Assembly: GCA_002390455.1 (NCBI GenBank)
Contig: DGPN01000066.1
Coordinates: 1 to 13,444 of the forward strand
Reading direction: 5' to 3'
Length of the DNA: 13,444 bases
DNA from: Flavobacteriaceae bacterium UBA4439
Lineage (GTDB): Bacteria > Bacteroidota > Bacteroidia > Flavobacteriales > Flavobacteriaceae
The stretch's first letter is position 1, and each line of letters begins with the position of its first letter. Shown one piece after another: positions 1 through 6,249 of the stretch. The notes beneath the pieces are model-generated. The model saw only the letters and a list, made by a program, of their open reading frames with translations, searched no databases and was not told the origin of the DNA. Both the position numbers and the translations under genes were made by a program.

Positions 1-726
1 CACGAATTGGGCGATCAAGAAGGGGATTACAAAGATTTCGACAATGATGGCATCCCCGACTATTTGGATCCCGATGATGACAATGACGGCATCCCCACTC
101 TGGTCGAAATTGACCCAGATGCCACCGAATTGGAAGACAAGTTGAGCGATCTCGATGGTGACGGCATTCCGAATTACCTCGATACAGAAGATGATGGTGA
201 TTCCAAAAAATCCATAGACGAAGACCTCAACCTAAACGGTGATACCACCGATGACGACTCCGATGGCGACGGGATTTTCGACGCCTATGAGTCCACCCTT
301 TTGGATTGTGATCAGGATGGAGTAAATGACGAAAATGACGCCAAAAATTGTGATCCTTACAACGACACCGATGGGGATGGTTTCTCCAATTCGGATGAAA
401 TCCGTTGTGGAACAGATCCCAACAATCCTGCCAGTTATTGTCAGGATTTTGCCGACATCAAACTCGAAATTGTCGAATTCTTCTCCCCCAATGGAGACGG
501 AATCAACGACCAATGGCAAGACGACGCCTTCCTCAGATACTCGGACAATAAGGTTTGGATTTACACCCGATCTGGTCAATTGGTTTTCGAAAAAACCAAT
601 TATCAAAACAACTGGGGCGGAGAATTTGAAGGCACACCACTTCCCGAAGGAAGCTACTATTATATAATCGACTTTAATGCCGATGGTAATCCAGATTATC
701 AAGGATGGCTCTATTTAACCCGATAA
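1..726 (+). CDS. T9SS type B-sorted, calcium-binding repeat protein (3' end only)
   Basis: The reading frame is open from the first base, so the gene starts upstream of the window; 241 codons are visible. Residues ~1-145 are dense in thrombospondin type 3-like acidic calcium-binding repeats (for example DNDGIPDYLD, DGDGIPNYLD, DQDGVNDEND, DTDGDGFSNSDE), ending in a Cys-containing GTDPNNP segment. Residues ~154-241 match the gliding-motility/T9SS type B C-terminal domain: a FFSPNGDGINDQW opening, then VWIYTRSGQLVFE, NNWGGEFEG, LPEGSYYYIIDF and a final GWLYLTR. In this family the C-terminal domain directs passage through the type IX secretion pore and attachment to the cell surface, and the repeats usually form a rigid calcium-stabilised stalk. 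A PorP/SprF gene begins 4 nt after the stop codon, which is the classic pairing for type B cargo. The N-terminal ligand-binding or adhesive part is outside the window, so its specific target is unknown. Confidence 0.92.
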   Translation, partial: HELGDQEGDYKDFDNDGIPDYLDPDDDNDGIPTLVEIDPDATELEDKLSDLDGDGIPNYLDTEDDGDSKKSIDEDLNLNGDTTDDDSDGDGIFDAYESTLLDCDQDGVNDENDAKNCDPYNDTDGDGFSNSDEIRCGTDPNNPASYCQDFADIKLEIVEFFSPNGDGINDQWQDDAFLRYSDNKVWIYTRSGQLVFEKTNYQNNWGGEFEGTPLPEGSYYYIIDFNADGNPDYQGWLYLTR

Positions 727-730
727 CAAG

Positions 731-1639
731 ATGAAAAAATTATTAATCATCATATTGTTTTTTCCTTGGACCATCAGTGCACAACAAGACGCCTACCTGT
801 CCCTTTACCAGTTTAACATGTCCTTGATCAACCCTGCCTATGCAGGAGCCGAGGGGAGACATGTCATTTCCTTAAACAGCCGTAATCAATGGAGCAATGC
901 TGAGGACAGTCCCAAAACCACAGCCCTATCCTATAGTGTGGCTGGGGGCAAAAATGTTGGTCTCGGAATTTCGATCGTATCCGATCAAATTTTTATTGAA
1001 AAACAAACCATCATCACCGCCGATTTCTCTTATCGTTTGAACATGGCCAATGATGCTGCCCTGTTTTTGGGCATCAAAGCCGGTGGAAATTCCTACAATG
1101 CCGACCCCAGTCAATTGAGATCCTACAGGCCAGAGCTCGATCCAGTCAAACGGCCCCTCAGCCGATTCAATCCCAATGTGGGGGTTGGTTTTTACTTCCA
1201 AAGTGAACATTATTGGTTTTCGGGAGCCATGCCAAGACTTTTCAACGCCAAAAGAGATGGTGACATTGAAATTCAATCTCGGGACAGAATACACACCTAT
1301 TTGGCCGCAGGAGCCATGTTTTCGCTCATGGACAAATTCACCCTCAAACCCAATCTGATGTACCGAAAAACCAAAGGCATTGGAGCGGTTACCGATCTGG
1401 GGATCAAAGCAGGATATAACAATACATTCGAATTGGGACTATCCACCAGAACGGGTTCGATTTTCTCCATACAAGCCCTGATCAACATCAATGAGAACTT
1501 CTCATTGGGATATGCCTATGACACCTTCGGAGACGATCAACTGTCCGGTCTAAACTTCAAGGCCCATGAAATTGGTATTAGATTCAAATTGGGCAGTCCA
1601 ACCGAAGCATCAGTAGCAGAGGAGCCCCCCGCAGAATAG
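731..1639 (+). CDS. PorP/SprF family type IX secretion membrane protein
   Basis: This 302-residue protein has a Sec signal peptide (MKKLLIIILFFPWTISA, likely cut before QQDAY). The mature start LSLYQFNMSLINPAYAGAEG is the family hallmark, a variant of the usual 'FNxxLINPAYAG'. The rest alternates short glycine-rich beta strands (KNVGLGISIVSDQ, FSYRLNMANDAALFLGIKAG, GVGFYFQSEHYWFSGAMP) and ends in a barrel-like strand (HEIGIRFKLG), consistent with an outer-membrane beta-barrel; length is typical. Family members assist secretion or surface anchoring of type B-sorted cargo. It follows the cargo gene by 4 nt, so it is probably co-transcribed and dedicated to that protein. The last ~12 residues (SPTEASVAEEPPAE) form an acidic, proline-containing tail beyond the barrel, which is mildly unusual. 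The family assignment is secure; which PorP/SprF paralogue it is cannot be told. Confidence 0.93.
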   Translation: MKKLLIIILFFPWTISAQQDAYLSLYQFNMSLINPAYAGAEGRHVISLNSRNQWSNAEDSPKTTALSYSVAGGKNVGLGISIVSDQIFIEKQTIITADFSYRLNMANDAALFLGIKAGGNSYNADPSQLRSYRPELDPVKRPLSRFNPNVGVGFYFQSEHYWFSGAMPRLFNAKRDGDIEIQSRDRIHTYLAAGAMFSLMDKFTLKPNLMYRKTKGIGAVTDLGIKAGYNNTFELGLSTRTGSIFSIQALININENFSLGYAYDTFGDDQLSGLNFKAHEIGIRFKLGSPTEASVAEEPPAE

Positions 1640-1716
1640 TTAAACTAGCCCATATTGAGAATTTAACAACGATTTTAGATACATATATGATTTGTTTTTT
1701 CAAAAACCCCTTTAAA

Positions 1717-1748
1717 CGCTAATACCTTTTCTGATTTGTTTACTTTTG
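1717..1748 (+). promoter_or_regulatory. Candidate Bacteroidota-type promoter for the 80-aa gene
   Basis: TACTTTTG at 1741-1748 matches the Bacteroidota -7 consensus TAnnTTTG exactly. A weak -33 candidate (TTTT at 1717-1720) lies 20 nt upstream. Transcription would begin near 1755, giving a leader of about 13 nt before the ATG at 1768. No start-site data are available. Confidence 0.4.
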
Positions 1749-1767
1749 GAGTACGGAAATTTTCTTT

Positions 1768-2010
1768 ATGGACTGCAGCAGTAAAAAAAAACAATACTAC
1801 ACCGAAGACGAAGCCGCAGAAGCATTGATCCGCTCCCACATTCGATTTGCCCGACCTGCGCTGAGCTATTACCTCTGTGCAGAATGTGCCCAGTTTCACC
1901 TTACCTCCCGAGGGCCACAACACCCTTTACTCGACCAGCCCGAAGTGGTCGAACGCATCCACAATGAACAACAGTCACAAGACTGGTCACATCGCTTGGG
2001 TAGAAAATAA
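1768..2010 (+). CDS. Small zinc-ribbon-like hypothetical protein (80 aa)
   Basis: The frame MDCSSKKKQYYTEDEAAEAL starts with ATG about 20 nt after a well-matched -7 box. A helical, charged N-terminal half (residues ~12-30) is followed by YYLCAECAQFHLTS, giving C37, C40 and H44 with the 'CxxCxxFHLTS' arrangement seen in short cysteine-rich proteins of phages and bacteria; C3 could supply a fourth ligand. A polar C-terminal tail (residues ~50-80, HPLLDQPEVVERIHNEQQSQ) is predicted helical. There is no signal peptide or membrane segment, so it should be cytoplasmic. Zinc binding is inferred from ligand spacing; I do not recognise a function. It is convergent with the minus-strand C2H2 gene, with only 20 nt between the two stop codons. 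Confidence 0.7.
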   Translation: MDCSSKKKQYYTEDEAAEALIRSHIRFARPALSYYLCAECAQFHLTSRGPQHPLLDQPEVVERIHNEQQSQDWSHRLGRK

Positions 2011-2030
2011 AATAGCAAAACTTAAAGGGA

Positions 2031-2168
2031 CTATTCCTTGGAGGGAGGATCAGCTTCTTTCATTTTTTTGAAGTACTCATCCAAATGGGTTTCCCAATGC
2101 ATACGATAGTCGAAACCCGTTTCGAACTCCTGATCACACTGGCTGCATTTAATGATTTTTTTGCCCAT
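2031..2168 (-). CDS. Single C2H2 zinc-finger microprotein (45 aa)
   Basis: Starting at the ATG at 2168, the protein carries C8-x2-C11-x3-F15-x5-Y21-x2-H24-x3-H28, the full classical eukaryote-like C2H2 signature including the aromatic/hydrophobic core positions. It is followed by an acidic and basic helix (LDEYFKKMKEADPPSKE). I prefer this start over the one at 2219 because the extra 17 residues are unlike a folded leader and the finger begins right after MGKKIIK. There is no signal peptide. Family knowledge allows nucleic-acid or protein binding; one finger alone rarely gives sequence-specific DNA recognition, so the role is open. The gene is convergent with the 80-aa gene and divergent from the phosphatase operon, across the curved-DNA block. 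Confidence 0.72.
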   Translation of the reverse strand: MGKKIIKCSQCDQEFETGFDYRMHWETHLDEYFKKMKEADPPSKE

Positions 2169-2250
2169 AATTGAAAGTACTAAATTAATAAAATTGCTCA
2201 GATCAACAGGGGAGGTCAAAAACTTTAAAAAACCACATCATTTGAATTTC

Positions 2251-2347
2251 AAAAAAACGCCAAAATTGACTAAAATTGACCAAAAAAGACTAAAAATGAC
2301 GCTTTTTTGCCAAAAAAAGGTCAATTTATCGCCAAAATATGATTTTT
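2251..2347. repeat. Phased A-tract block with four tandem decamers
   Basis: Four head-to-tail 10-bp units fill 2261-2300: CAAAATTGAC, TAAAATTGAC, CAAAAAAGAC, TAAAAATGAC. Further A- or T-tracts extend the pattern on both sides. Tract centres fall near 2254, 2263.5, 2273.5, 2284.5, 2294, 2305.5, 2315, 2325, 2335.5 and 2345, a mean spacing of about 10.1 bp. A-tracts in phase with the helical turn bend DNA in one direction, so this ~100-bp stretch should be strongly curved. It lies between the divergent C2H2 and phosphatase genes. Confidence 0.75.
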
Positions 2348-2382
2348 CAAAAAGTCCTTCGAGGAGGGTGATCCTTTGTCCA

Positions 2383-2414
2383 TTTTCCTGTCAGTTTTGA
2401 AAACAGTAACTTTA
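2383..2414 (+). promoter_or_regulatory. Candidate promoter for the phosphatase-glycosidase operon
   Basis: TAACTTTA at 2407-2414 matches the -7 consensus TAnnTTTG at all but the last base. TTTT at 2383-2386 lies 20 nt upstream as a weak -33 box. The predicted start near 2421 leaves a leader of about 13 nt. The curved A-tract block ends about 35 bp upstream of the -33 position, where bending could help polymerase or a regulator wrap. Confidence 0.35.
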
Positions 2415-2433
2415 TTAAAACAAAAACACCCTC

Positions 2434-3210
2434 ATGATTCGAGCTTTTTTATTTGACCTAGACGGCGTTTTTTATGTGGACGACCAATTGCTCCCTGGCG
2501 CCAATGCTCTCCTAGAATGGATGCAGGAAAGGCAAATTCCTTTTCGTTTTATCACGAATAATACCACCTTACCCAGAAAGCAACTCACCGAAAAACTCCG
2601 ACGTTTGGGCCTAAAGCTATCCGAAGACCAACTGGTCAGTGCCAACTATGCTGGGGTTCTGTATCTCAAAAAACAAGGCTTTAAAAGTTGCCGATTGGTC
2701 CTTAGGGATGTGGCACAAGCCGATTATAAAGACTTTGATAAGGCTACGGATGCACCCGAAGCCATCGTAGTGGGCGATATAGGCGAAAAATGGGACTACC
2801 CCCTGCTCAATGGGCTGATGAATCATATTTTGGAAGGTGCACAATTGGTAGCCCTTCACAAAGGACGCTATTTTCAAACAGAGAAAGGACTCACACTCGA
2901 CAGTGGTGCTTTTGTTGCAGCATTGGAACACGCCACCGAAACTCATGCACTCGTGGTGGGAAAGCCTGAGCCGACCTTCTTCGAGCTAGCCACTCAAGGA
3001 TTGGATTGTCAAGCCCATGAAATTGCTATGGTAGGCGACGATCTGATCAACGATATTGGCGGGGCGCAAAAAATGGGATATGCCTCCATTTTGGTCAAAA
3101 CTGGAAAATTCAGAAACACCCTCTATCAAAAATCCCACATCCGTCCAGATCACCTGATCGATGGCATTGGATATCTTAAAGAATATATATTAACTAATGG
3201 TTTAATTTAA
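2434..3210 (+). CDS. HAD-superfamily class IIA phosphatase (LHPP/NagD-like)
   Basis: This 258-residue cytoplasmic enzyme shows all four HAD motifs: motif I FDLDGV with nucleophile D8 and acid/base D10; motif II ITNNTT (T41); motif III GKPEP (K177); and motif IV GDDLIND (D202, D203, D207). The long cap insertion between motifs II and III, and the ITNNTT/GKPEPTFF wording, place it in subclass IIA with NagD and the LHPP-like phosphohistidine/pyrophosphate phosphatases, whose length it matches. The reaction is Mg2+-dependent hydrolysis of a phosphate ester or phosphoramidate; the substrate cannot be read from the sequence. The next gene begins 1 nt after its stop codon, so the two are almost certainly co-transcribed, suggesting a phosphorylated sugar as a possible but unproven substrate. 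Confidence 0.9.
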   Translation: MIRAFLFDLDGVFYVDDQLLPGANALLEWMQERQIPFRFITNNTTLPRKQLTEKLRRLGLKLSEDQLVSANYAGVLYLKKQGFKSCRLVLRDVAQADYKDFDKATDAPEAIVVGDIGEKWDYPLLNGLMNHILEGAQLVALHKGRYFQTEKGLTLDSGAFVAALEHATETHALVVGKPEPTFFELATQGLDCQAHEIAMVGDDLINDIGGAQKMGYASILVKTGKFRNTLYQKSHIRPDHLIDGIGYLKEYILTNGLI

Positions 3211-3211
3211 A

Positions 3212-4840
3212 ATGTATAGTAAATTGAAATACAATATTTTATTAAGTCTTATATTTCTATTTTTAAGCTGTCAATTCCCAACCGATTTTGACCCAGTCAC
3301 GGTAGAACAAGCCACAGAAAATGGTGATCTGGCTCATGAAAGTTTCCAACGGAGTTTGGATTTTACCCAGGCTTGGCTCAAAAAAATCGATCCCGAAAGT
3401 GGATTGATTCCCTCCAACCTCCAGTCCAAATCCGATCTTTGGGATCCCGCCAACGCTGCCGCCGACAATTACCCTTTTATGGTTTTGACCGCTTTTTTGC
3501 TGGACGAAGACCTTTTTCGTGGTCAACTCCTAGAGATGCTTCATCAAGAAAAAAAGCTCAGTTCCCGTTTGGGTGTCCTTCCCGACGTGTATTCGTTTTC
3601 CAAAAAGGGCTTTCACGAAAACCCAATCAATATGGGACATGTCATCTTTGGGGCCTCCGAGTACATCAAAGACGGACTAATTCCCCTTAATGAATTGATT
3701 GGCCCGTCTCCTTGGCAAGACCGTATGATGGAAATCTTGGAGGAACTTCTTCGTTATACAGATGAATTTACCGACTTGGAAAAGTATTTTAAACGCACCT
3801 CTTCCGTAGAGGAAATTCACGGAGAGATGTTGCAAACCCTCAGTCGTGTGTATTGGATGACAGGCGACAATAAGTATTTGAACTGGGCAATTCAAATAGC
3901 CGATCTATATTTATTGCAAACCGATTTTTCAGAAACCAATTACCTCAAACTCAGGGATCACGGTTGTGAGATTATCGGAGGACTGAGTGAACTTTTCCTC
4001 AGTTTACATCATTTAAAGCATCCCAAACTAGCTGCTTATCGACCCCCGCTCTATCGGCTTTTGGATCGAATACTGGTTTTTGGCAGAAATGCCGACGGTT
4101 TGTTTTACAACGCCATCAACCTTCAAGATCAAAGCCTGATAGATGAACGTATTGCAGATACTTGGGGTTATATCCTCAATGCTTATTATACCGTTTGGTT
4201 GGTGGATCAAAAAGAGGAATACCTGGAAGCAGTAAGAAAACCTTTTCGGGCACTCAATGCTAACTATCGCAACTACAACTGGGAACCTGGAAAGCATCGC
4301 GGACCATTGGGAAGTCACGACGGTTATGCCGACGCCATAGAAAGTGGGATCAATTTATTCAATCGTGAAAATGACTCCGACCTCCATCAGTGGATCGACA
4401 GTGAGATCCAAGTTATGTTTGGGATGCAGCAACCCGATGGCATCATCGAGGGTTGGCACGGAGATGGAAATTTTGCCCGAACAGCGCTGATGTATGGACT
4501 CTGGAAAACCCAGGGAGCGAGGCTCTCTTCTTGGAACCCCTCGTTGCGACTTGGAGCAGCTACGACTAAAAAGGGAACTTATTTTGTGATCCGTGCGGCC
4601 GCCGATTGGAATGGAAAACTAATGTTTGATCCCATTCGACACAAAACCATACTGAATTTACCCCTGGACTACCCCAGAATCAATCAGTTTCCCGAATGGT
4701 TTACCGTGGATCCCAAATTGGAATATAAGATTACCGCCTCAGATCCAAAATTATCAAATACCTACAGCGGCGCTATACTCTTGCATGGCCTCCCAGTCGA
4801 ACTCTCTAAGGGCCAGCGTTTGGTCATAGCAATTGAATAA
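3212..4840 (+). CDS. Lipoprotein with alpha/alpha-toroid (six-hairpin) glycosidase-like fold
   Basis: The 542-residue product begins with a lipoprotein-type signal (ILLSLIFLFLSC, probable lipidated C20). Residues ~35-440 form repeated amphipathic helix pairs with conserved-looking aromatic/acidic loops: DLWDPANAAADNYPFMVLT, EIHGEMLQTLSRVYW, HGCEIIGGLSELFLSLH, IADTWGYILNAYYTVWL, GSHDGYADAIESGINL and QPDGIIEGWHGDGNFARTALMYGLWKTQG. This layout is characteristic of (alpha/alpha)6 toroid carbohydrate-active enzymes. Residues ~445-542 are beta-rich (TYFVIRAAADWNGKLMFD, SGAILLHGLPVELSKGQRLV) and look like an accessory C-terminal sheet. I cannot assign a CAZy family or pick catalytic acids with certainty; D/E residues in the SHDGYADAIES and IIEGWHGDG loops are candidates. 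The gene is translationally adjacent to the phosphatase gene. A structural, non-enzymatic toroid is an alternative. Confidence 0.72.
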   Translation: MYSKLKYNILLSLIFLFLSCQFPTDFDPVTVEQATENGDLAHESFQRSLDFTQAWLKKIDPESGLIPSNLQSKSDLWDPANAAADNYPFMVLTAFLLDEDLFRGQLLEMLHQEKKLSSRLGVLPDVYSFSKKGFHENPINMGHVIFGASEYIKDGLIPLNELIGPSPWQDRMMEILEELLRYTDEFTDLEKYFKRTSSVEEIHGEMLQTLSRVYWMTGDNKYLNWAIQIADLYLLQTDFSETNYLKLRDHGCEIIGGLSELFLSLHHLKHPKLAAYRPPLYRLLDRILVFGRNADGLFYNAINLQDQSLIDERIADTWGYILNAYYTVWLVDQKEEYLEAVRKPFRALNANYRNYNWEPGKHRGPLGSHDGYADAIESGINLFNRENDSDLHQWIDSEIQVMFGMQQPDGIIEGWHGDGNFARTALMYGLWKTQGARLSSWNPSLRLGAATTKKGTYFVIRAAADWNGKLMFDPIRHKTILNLPLDYPRINQFPEWFTVDPKLEYKITASDPKLSNTYSGAILLHGLPVELSKGQRLVIAIE

Positions 4841-4846
4841 AAAAAC

Positions 4847-4868
4847 CCCGCTTTCAAAGAAGCGGGGA
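4847..4868 (-). terminator. GC-rich hairpin, terminator geometry favouring the minus strand
   Basis: CCCCGCTT (4847-4854) pairs perfectly with AAGCGGGG (4861-4868) around a 6-nt TCAAAG loop, 6 nt after the plus-strand stop codon at 4838-4840. A run of A lies on the left side (4841-4846) and no T run follows on the right. An intrinsic terminator of this shape would therefore work best for minus-strand transcription, while its position suggests use at the end of the plus-strand operon. It may act on the plus strand as an mRNA 3'-end stabiliser or as a terminator without a U-tract. Confidence 0.6.
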
Positions 4869-5136
4869 CTAACAAAAACAAATAATTAATTTCCTTATAG
4901 GAAAACAATTGCTAAACTAAATTAGGGATTTGTCACTTTTATTATCGGGATTTGCTGTGACCATCGGTTACTTTTTAGGAATCTCAAAAAAACAAGCTTA
5001 GATTTTATGAACCTGCTATAAATGAAAACTTATAATAGCGGTATCGTTAATATAATTATGAGTATGCTCCATTATAAAAAAACCTTTTTTTTCTCTTTTA
5101 AGAGCGTCATTGTCTCTAATTTATTAACTTAAGCCG
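4869..5136. other. Intergenic region upstream of the DUF1080 gene; possible tiny ORFs
   Basis: No confident gene lies here. A short plus frame at 4930-5001 (TTG start, 23 codons) reads LSLLLSGFAVTIGYFLGIS then KKQA, which looks like one membrane helix with a basic end, but it has no ATG and no clear ribosome site. Another frame at 5058-5132 (ATG, 24 codons, MSMLHYKKTFFFSFK...) ends 4 nt before the DUF1080 start and could be a leader peptide or chance. A near-repeat GGGATTTG occurs at 4925-4932 and 4947-4954. A weak interrupted hairpin (GCTAT 5014-5018 with ATAGC 5035-5039) is also present. Confidence 0.4.
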
Positions 5137-6024
5137 ATGATTCGACCCATATTTTTATTGTTTTTGATGTGCTGCGCTTGCATATCTCCCACTAAAATGG
5201 ATCAGGAAGAATGGATCAGCTTGTTTAACGGCAAAGACCTGTTAGGCTGGACCATCAAATTTGCCAACCAAGACCTAGGGGTAAATTACCGCAATACCTT
5301 TCGTGTACAAGACAGTATGATCCGCATTGCTTACGACACCTATGACACCTTTGACAATGCCTATGCCCATATGTATTATAAAACCCCCTATTCCTATTAT
5401 AAGTTGCGCTTCGACTATCGGTTTACGGGCGAGCAAGTGAAAGGAGGGGAAGACTGGAATATCCGAAACAGCGGGATCATGTTGCATTCCCAATCCGCAG
5501 AAAGCAACGACTACGGTCAGTATTTCCCAGTTTCCATAGAAATCCAACTACTCGGCGGATTGGGTGAAGGGGATCGCACCACTGGAAATGTTTGTACCCC
5601 AGGAACCGCACTGGTCATGGACGGAAAAGTCGATTACCGACACTGCATTTCCTCCAATTCCAAAACCTATCACGGGGATGGGTGGGTAAGCGCTGAAGTA
5701 ATAGTCTTGGGAGGAGAAAGCATTACCCACCTGATCGAAAACGATACCGTACTGAAATACCAAAGCCCACAGATTGGTGGTGGATTTACCAATCCCAATA
5801 GGGAAGACGATTGGACTTCTCGTGGAGTAGTGGAGAGTAAAGACGAGTGGATCGCCAAAGACGGACAAATTCTCACCCAAGGCTATATCTCCCTTCAAGC
5901 CGAAAGCCACCCCATCGATTTTAAAAACATCCAACTGCTCGACCTTTGTGGTTGTAAAGATCCCAAAGCCAAAAACTACAAAACTTATTTTATAAAAGCG
6001 GAGAACTCCCTTTGTGAATATTGA
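5137..6024 (+). CDS. DUF1080 / 3-keto-disaccharide hydrolase family lipoprotein
   Basis: This 295-residue protein has a short export signal (MIRPIFLLFLMCCACIS) with clustered cysteines; C15 or C12 is the probable lipidation site. The body has the DUF1080 concanavalin-like sandwich pattern: EWISLFNGKDLLGW at the N-terminus, then YYKLRFDYRFTGEQ, GEDWNIRNSGIMLHSQ, FPVSIEIQLLGG, DGWVSAEVIVLGGESITHLIENDTVLKYQ and GYISLQAESHPIDFKNIQL at the C-terminus. Family members bind or hydrolyse sugars, including 3-keto-disaccharides, in the periplasm or at the surface. After the domain, residues 271-295 form a Cys-rich tail resembling the 'GCTDPxAxNYxPxAxxDDGSCxY' module of Bacteroidota surface proteins. It appears monocistronic, 296 nt after the preceding operon and with a weak terminator behind it. 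The family call is firm; the substrate is unknown. Confidence 0.9.
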   Translation: MIRPIFLLFLMCCACISPTKMDQEEWISLFNGKDLLGWTIKFANQDLGVNYRNTFRVQDSMIRIAYDTYDTFDNAYAHMYYKTPYSYYKLRFDYRFTGEQVKGGEDWNIRNSGIMLHSQSAESNDYGQYFPVSIEIQLLGGLGEGDRTTGNVCTPGTALVMDGKVDYRHCISSNSKTYHGDGWVSAEVIVLGGESITHLIENDTVLKYQSPQIGGGFTNPNREDDWTSRGVVESKDEWIAKDGQILTQGYISLQAESHPIDFKNIQLLDLCGCKDPKAKNYKTYFIKAENSLCEY

Positions 6025-6028
6025 TCGA

Positions 6029-6050
6029 CCCTTGAAGTAAGGTTTTTTTT
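6029..6050 (+). terminator. Weak intrinsic terminator after the DUF1080 gene
   Basis: CCTT (6030-6033) pairs with AAGG (6039-6042) around a 5-nt loop and is followed immediately by a run of eight T (6043-6050). The stem is short, but the T-run and the position just behind the stop codon at 6022-6024 support termination. Confidence 0.45.
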
Positions 6051-6200
6051 TATATTTAATGACAATAGACCCCAGATCTATACTACTACCATGACCTGCT
6101 TATTTTATCACGGAATTTTTTGGGTATGGAATCAAGAATATTCTGGTGTTAAACTGACTGAAGTCATATGATGATTGGCACGGTCAACCAAAGCAAAATT

Positions 6201-6231
6201 ATTAACATTTTAACTAACATTAAGTGTTAAT
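6201..6231. promoter_or_regulatory. Inverted-repeat operator candidate upstream of the toxin gene
   Basis: ATTAACA (6201-6207) and TGTTAAT (6225-6231) form a perfect 7-bp inverted repeat separated by 17 nt. Inside it, TAACA (6215-6219) and TGTTA (6225-6229) form a tighter repeat separated by 5 nt. Antitoxins of the HigA class bind palindromes ahead of their own operon, so this is the most likely autoregulatory site. The sequence is AT-rich, so chance cannot be excluded. Confidence 0.45.
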
Positions 6232-6249
6232 AAATTATGTATATTTGTG

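Noticed and set aside
232..702. Long minus-strand frame opposite the calcium-binding repeat gene
   Set aside because: It mirrors the Asp-rich repeats on the other strand; the plus frame has clear TSP3 repeats and a T9SS domain.
2261..2300. Tandem decamers as a CRISPR-like array or phase-variable tract
   Set aside because: Units are only 10 bp with no spacers, and they differ from one another, so neither a CRISPR nor a slippage-prone identical repeat fits.
2152..2400. Plus-strand 82-codon frame across the A-tract block
   Set aside because: It is Lys/Phe-rich because of A/T tracts, overlaps the C2H2 gene start and has no recognisable motif.
6091..6171. 26-codon plus frame between the DUF1080 and toxin genes
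   Set aside because: Short, no ribosome site and no recognisable composition; most likely chance.
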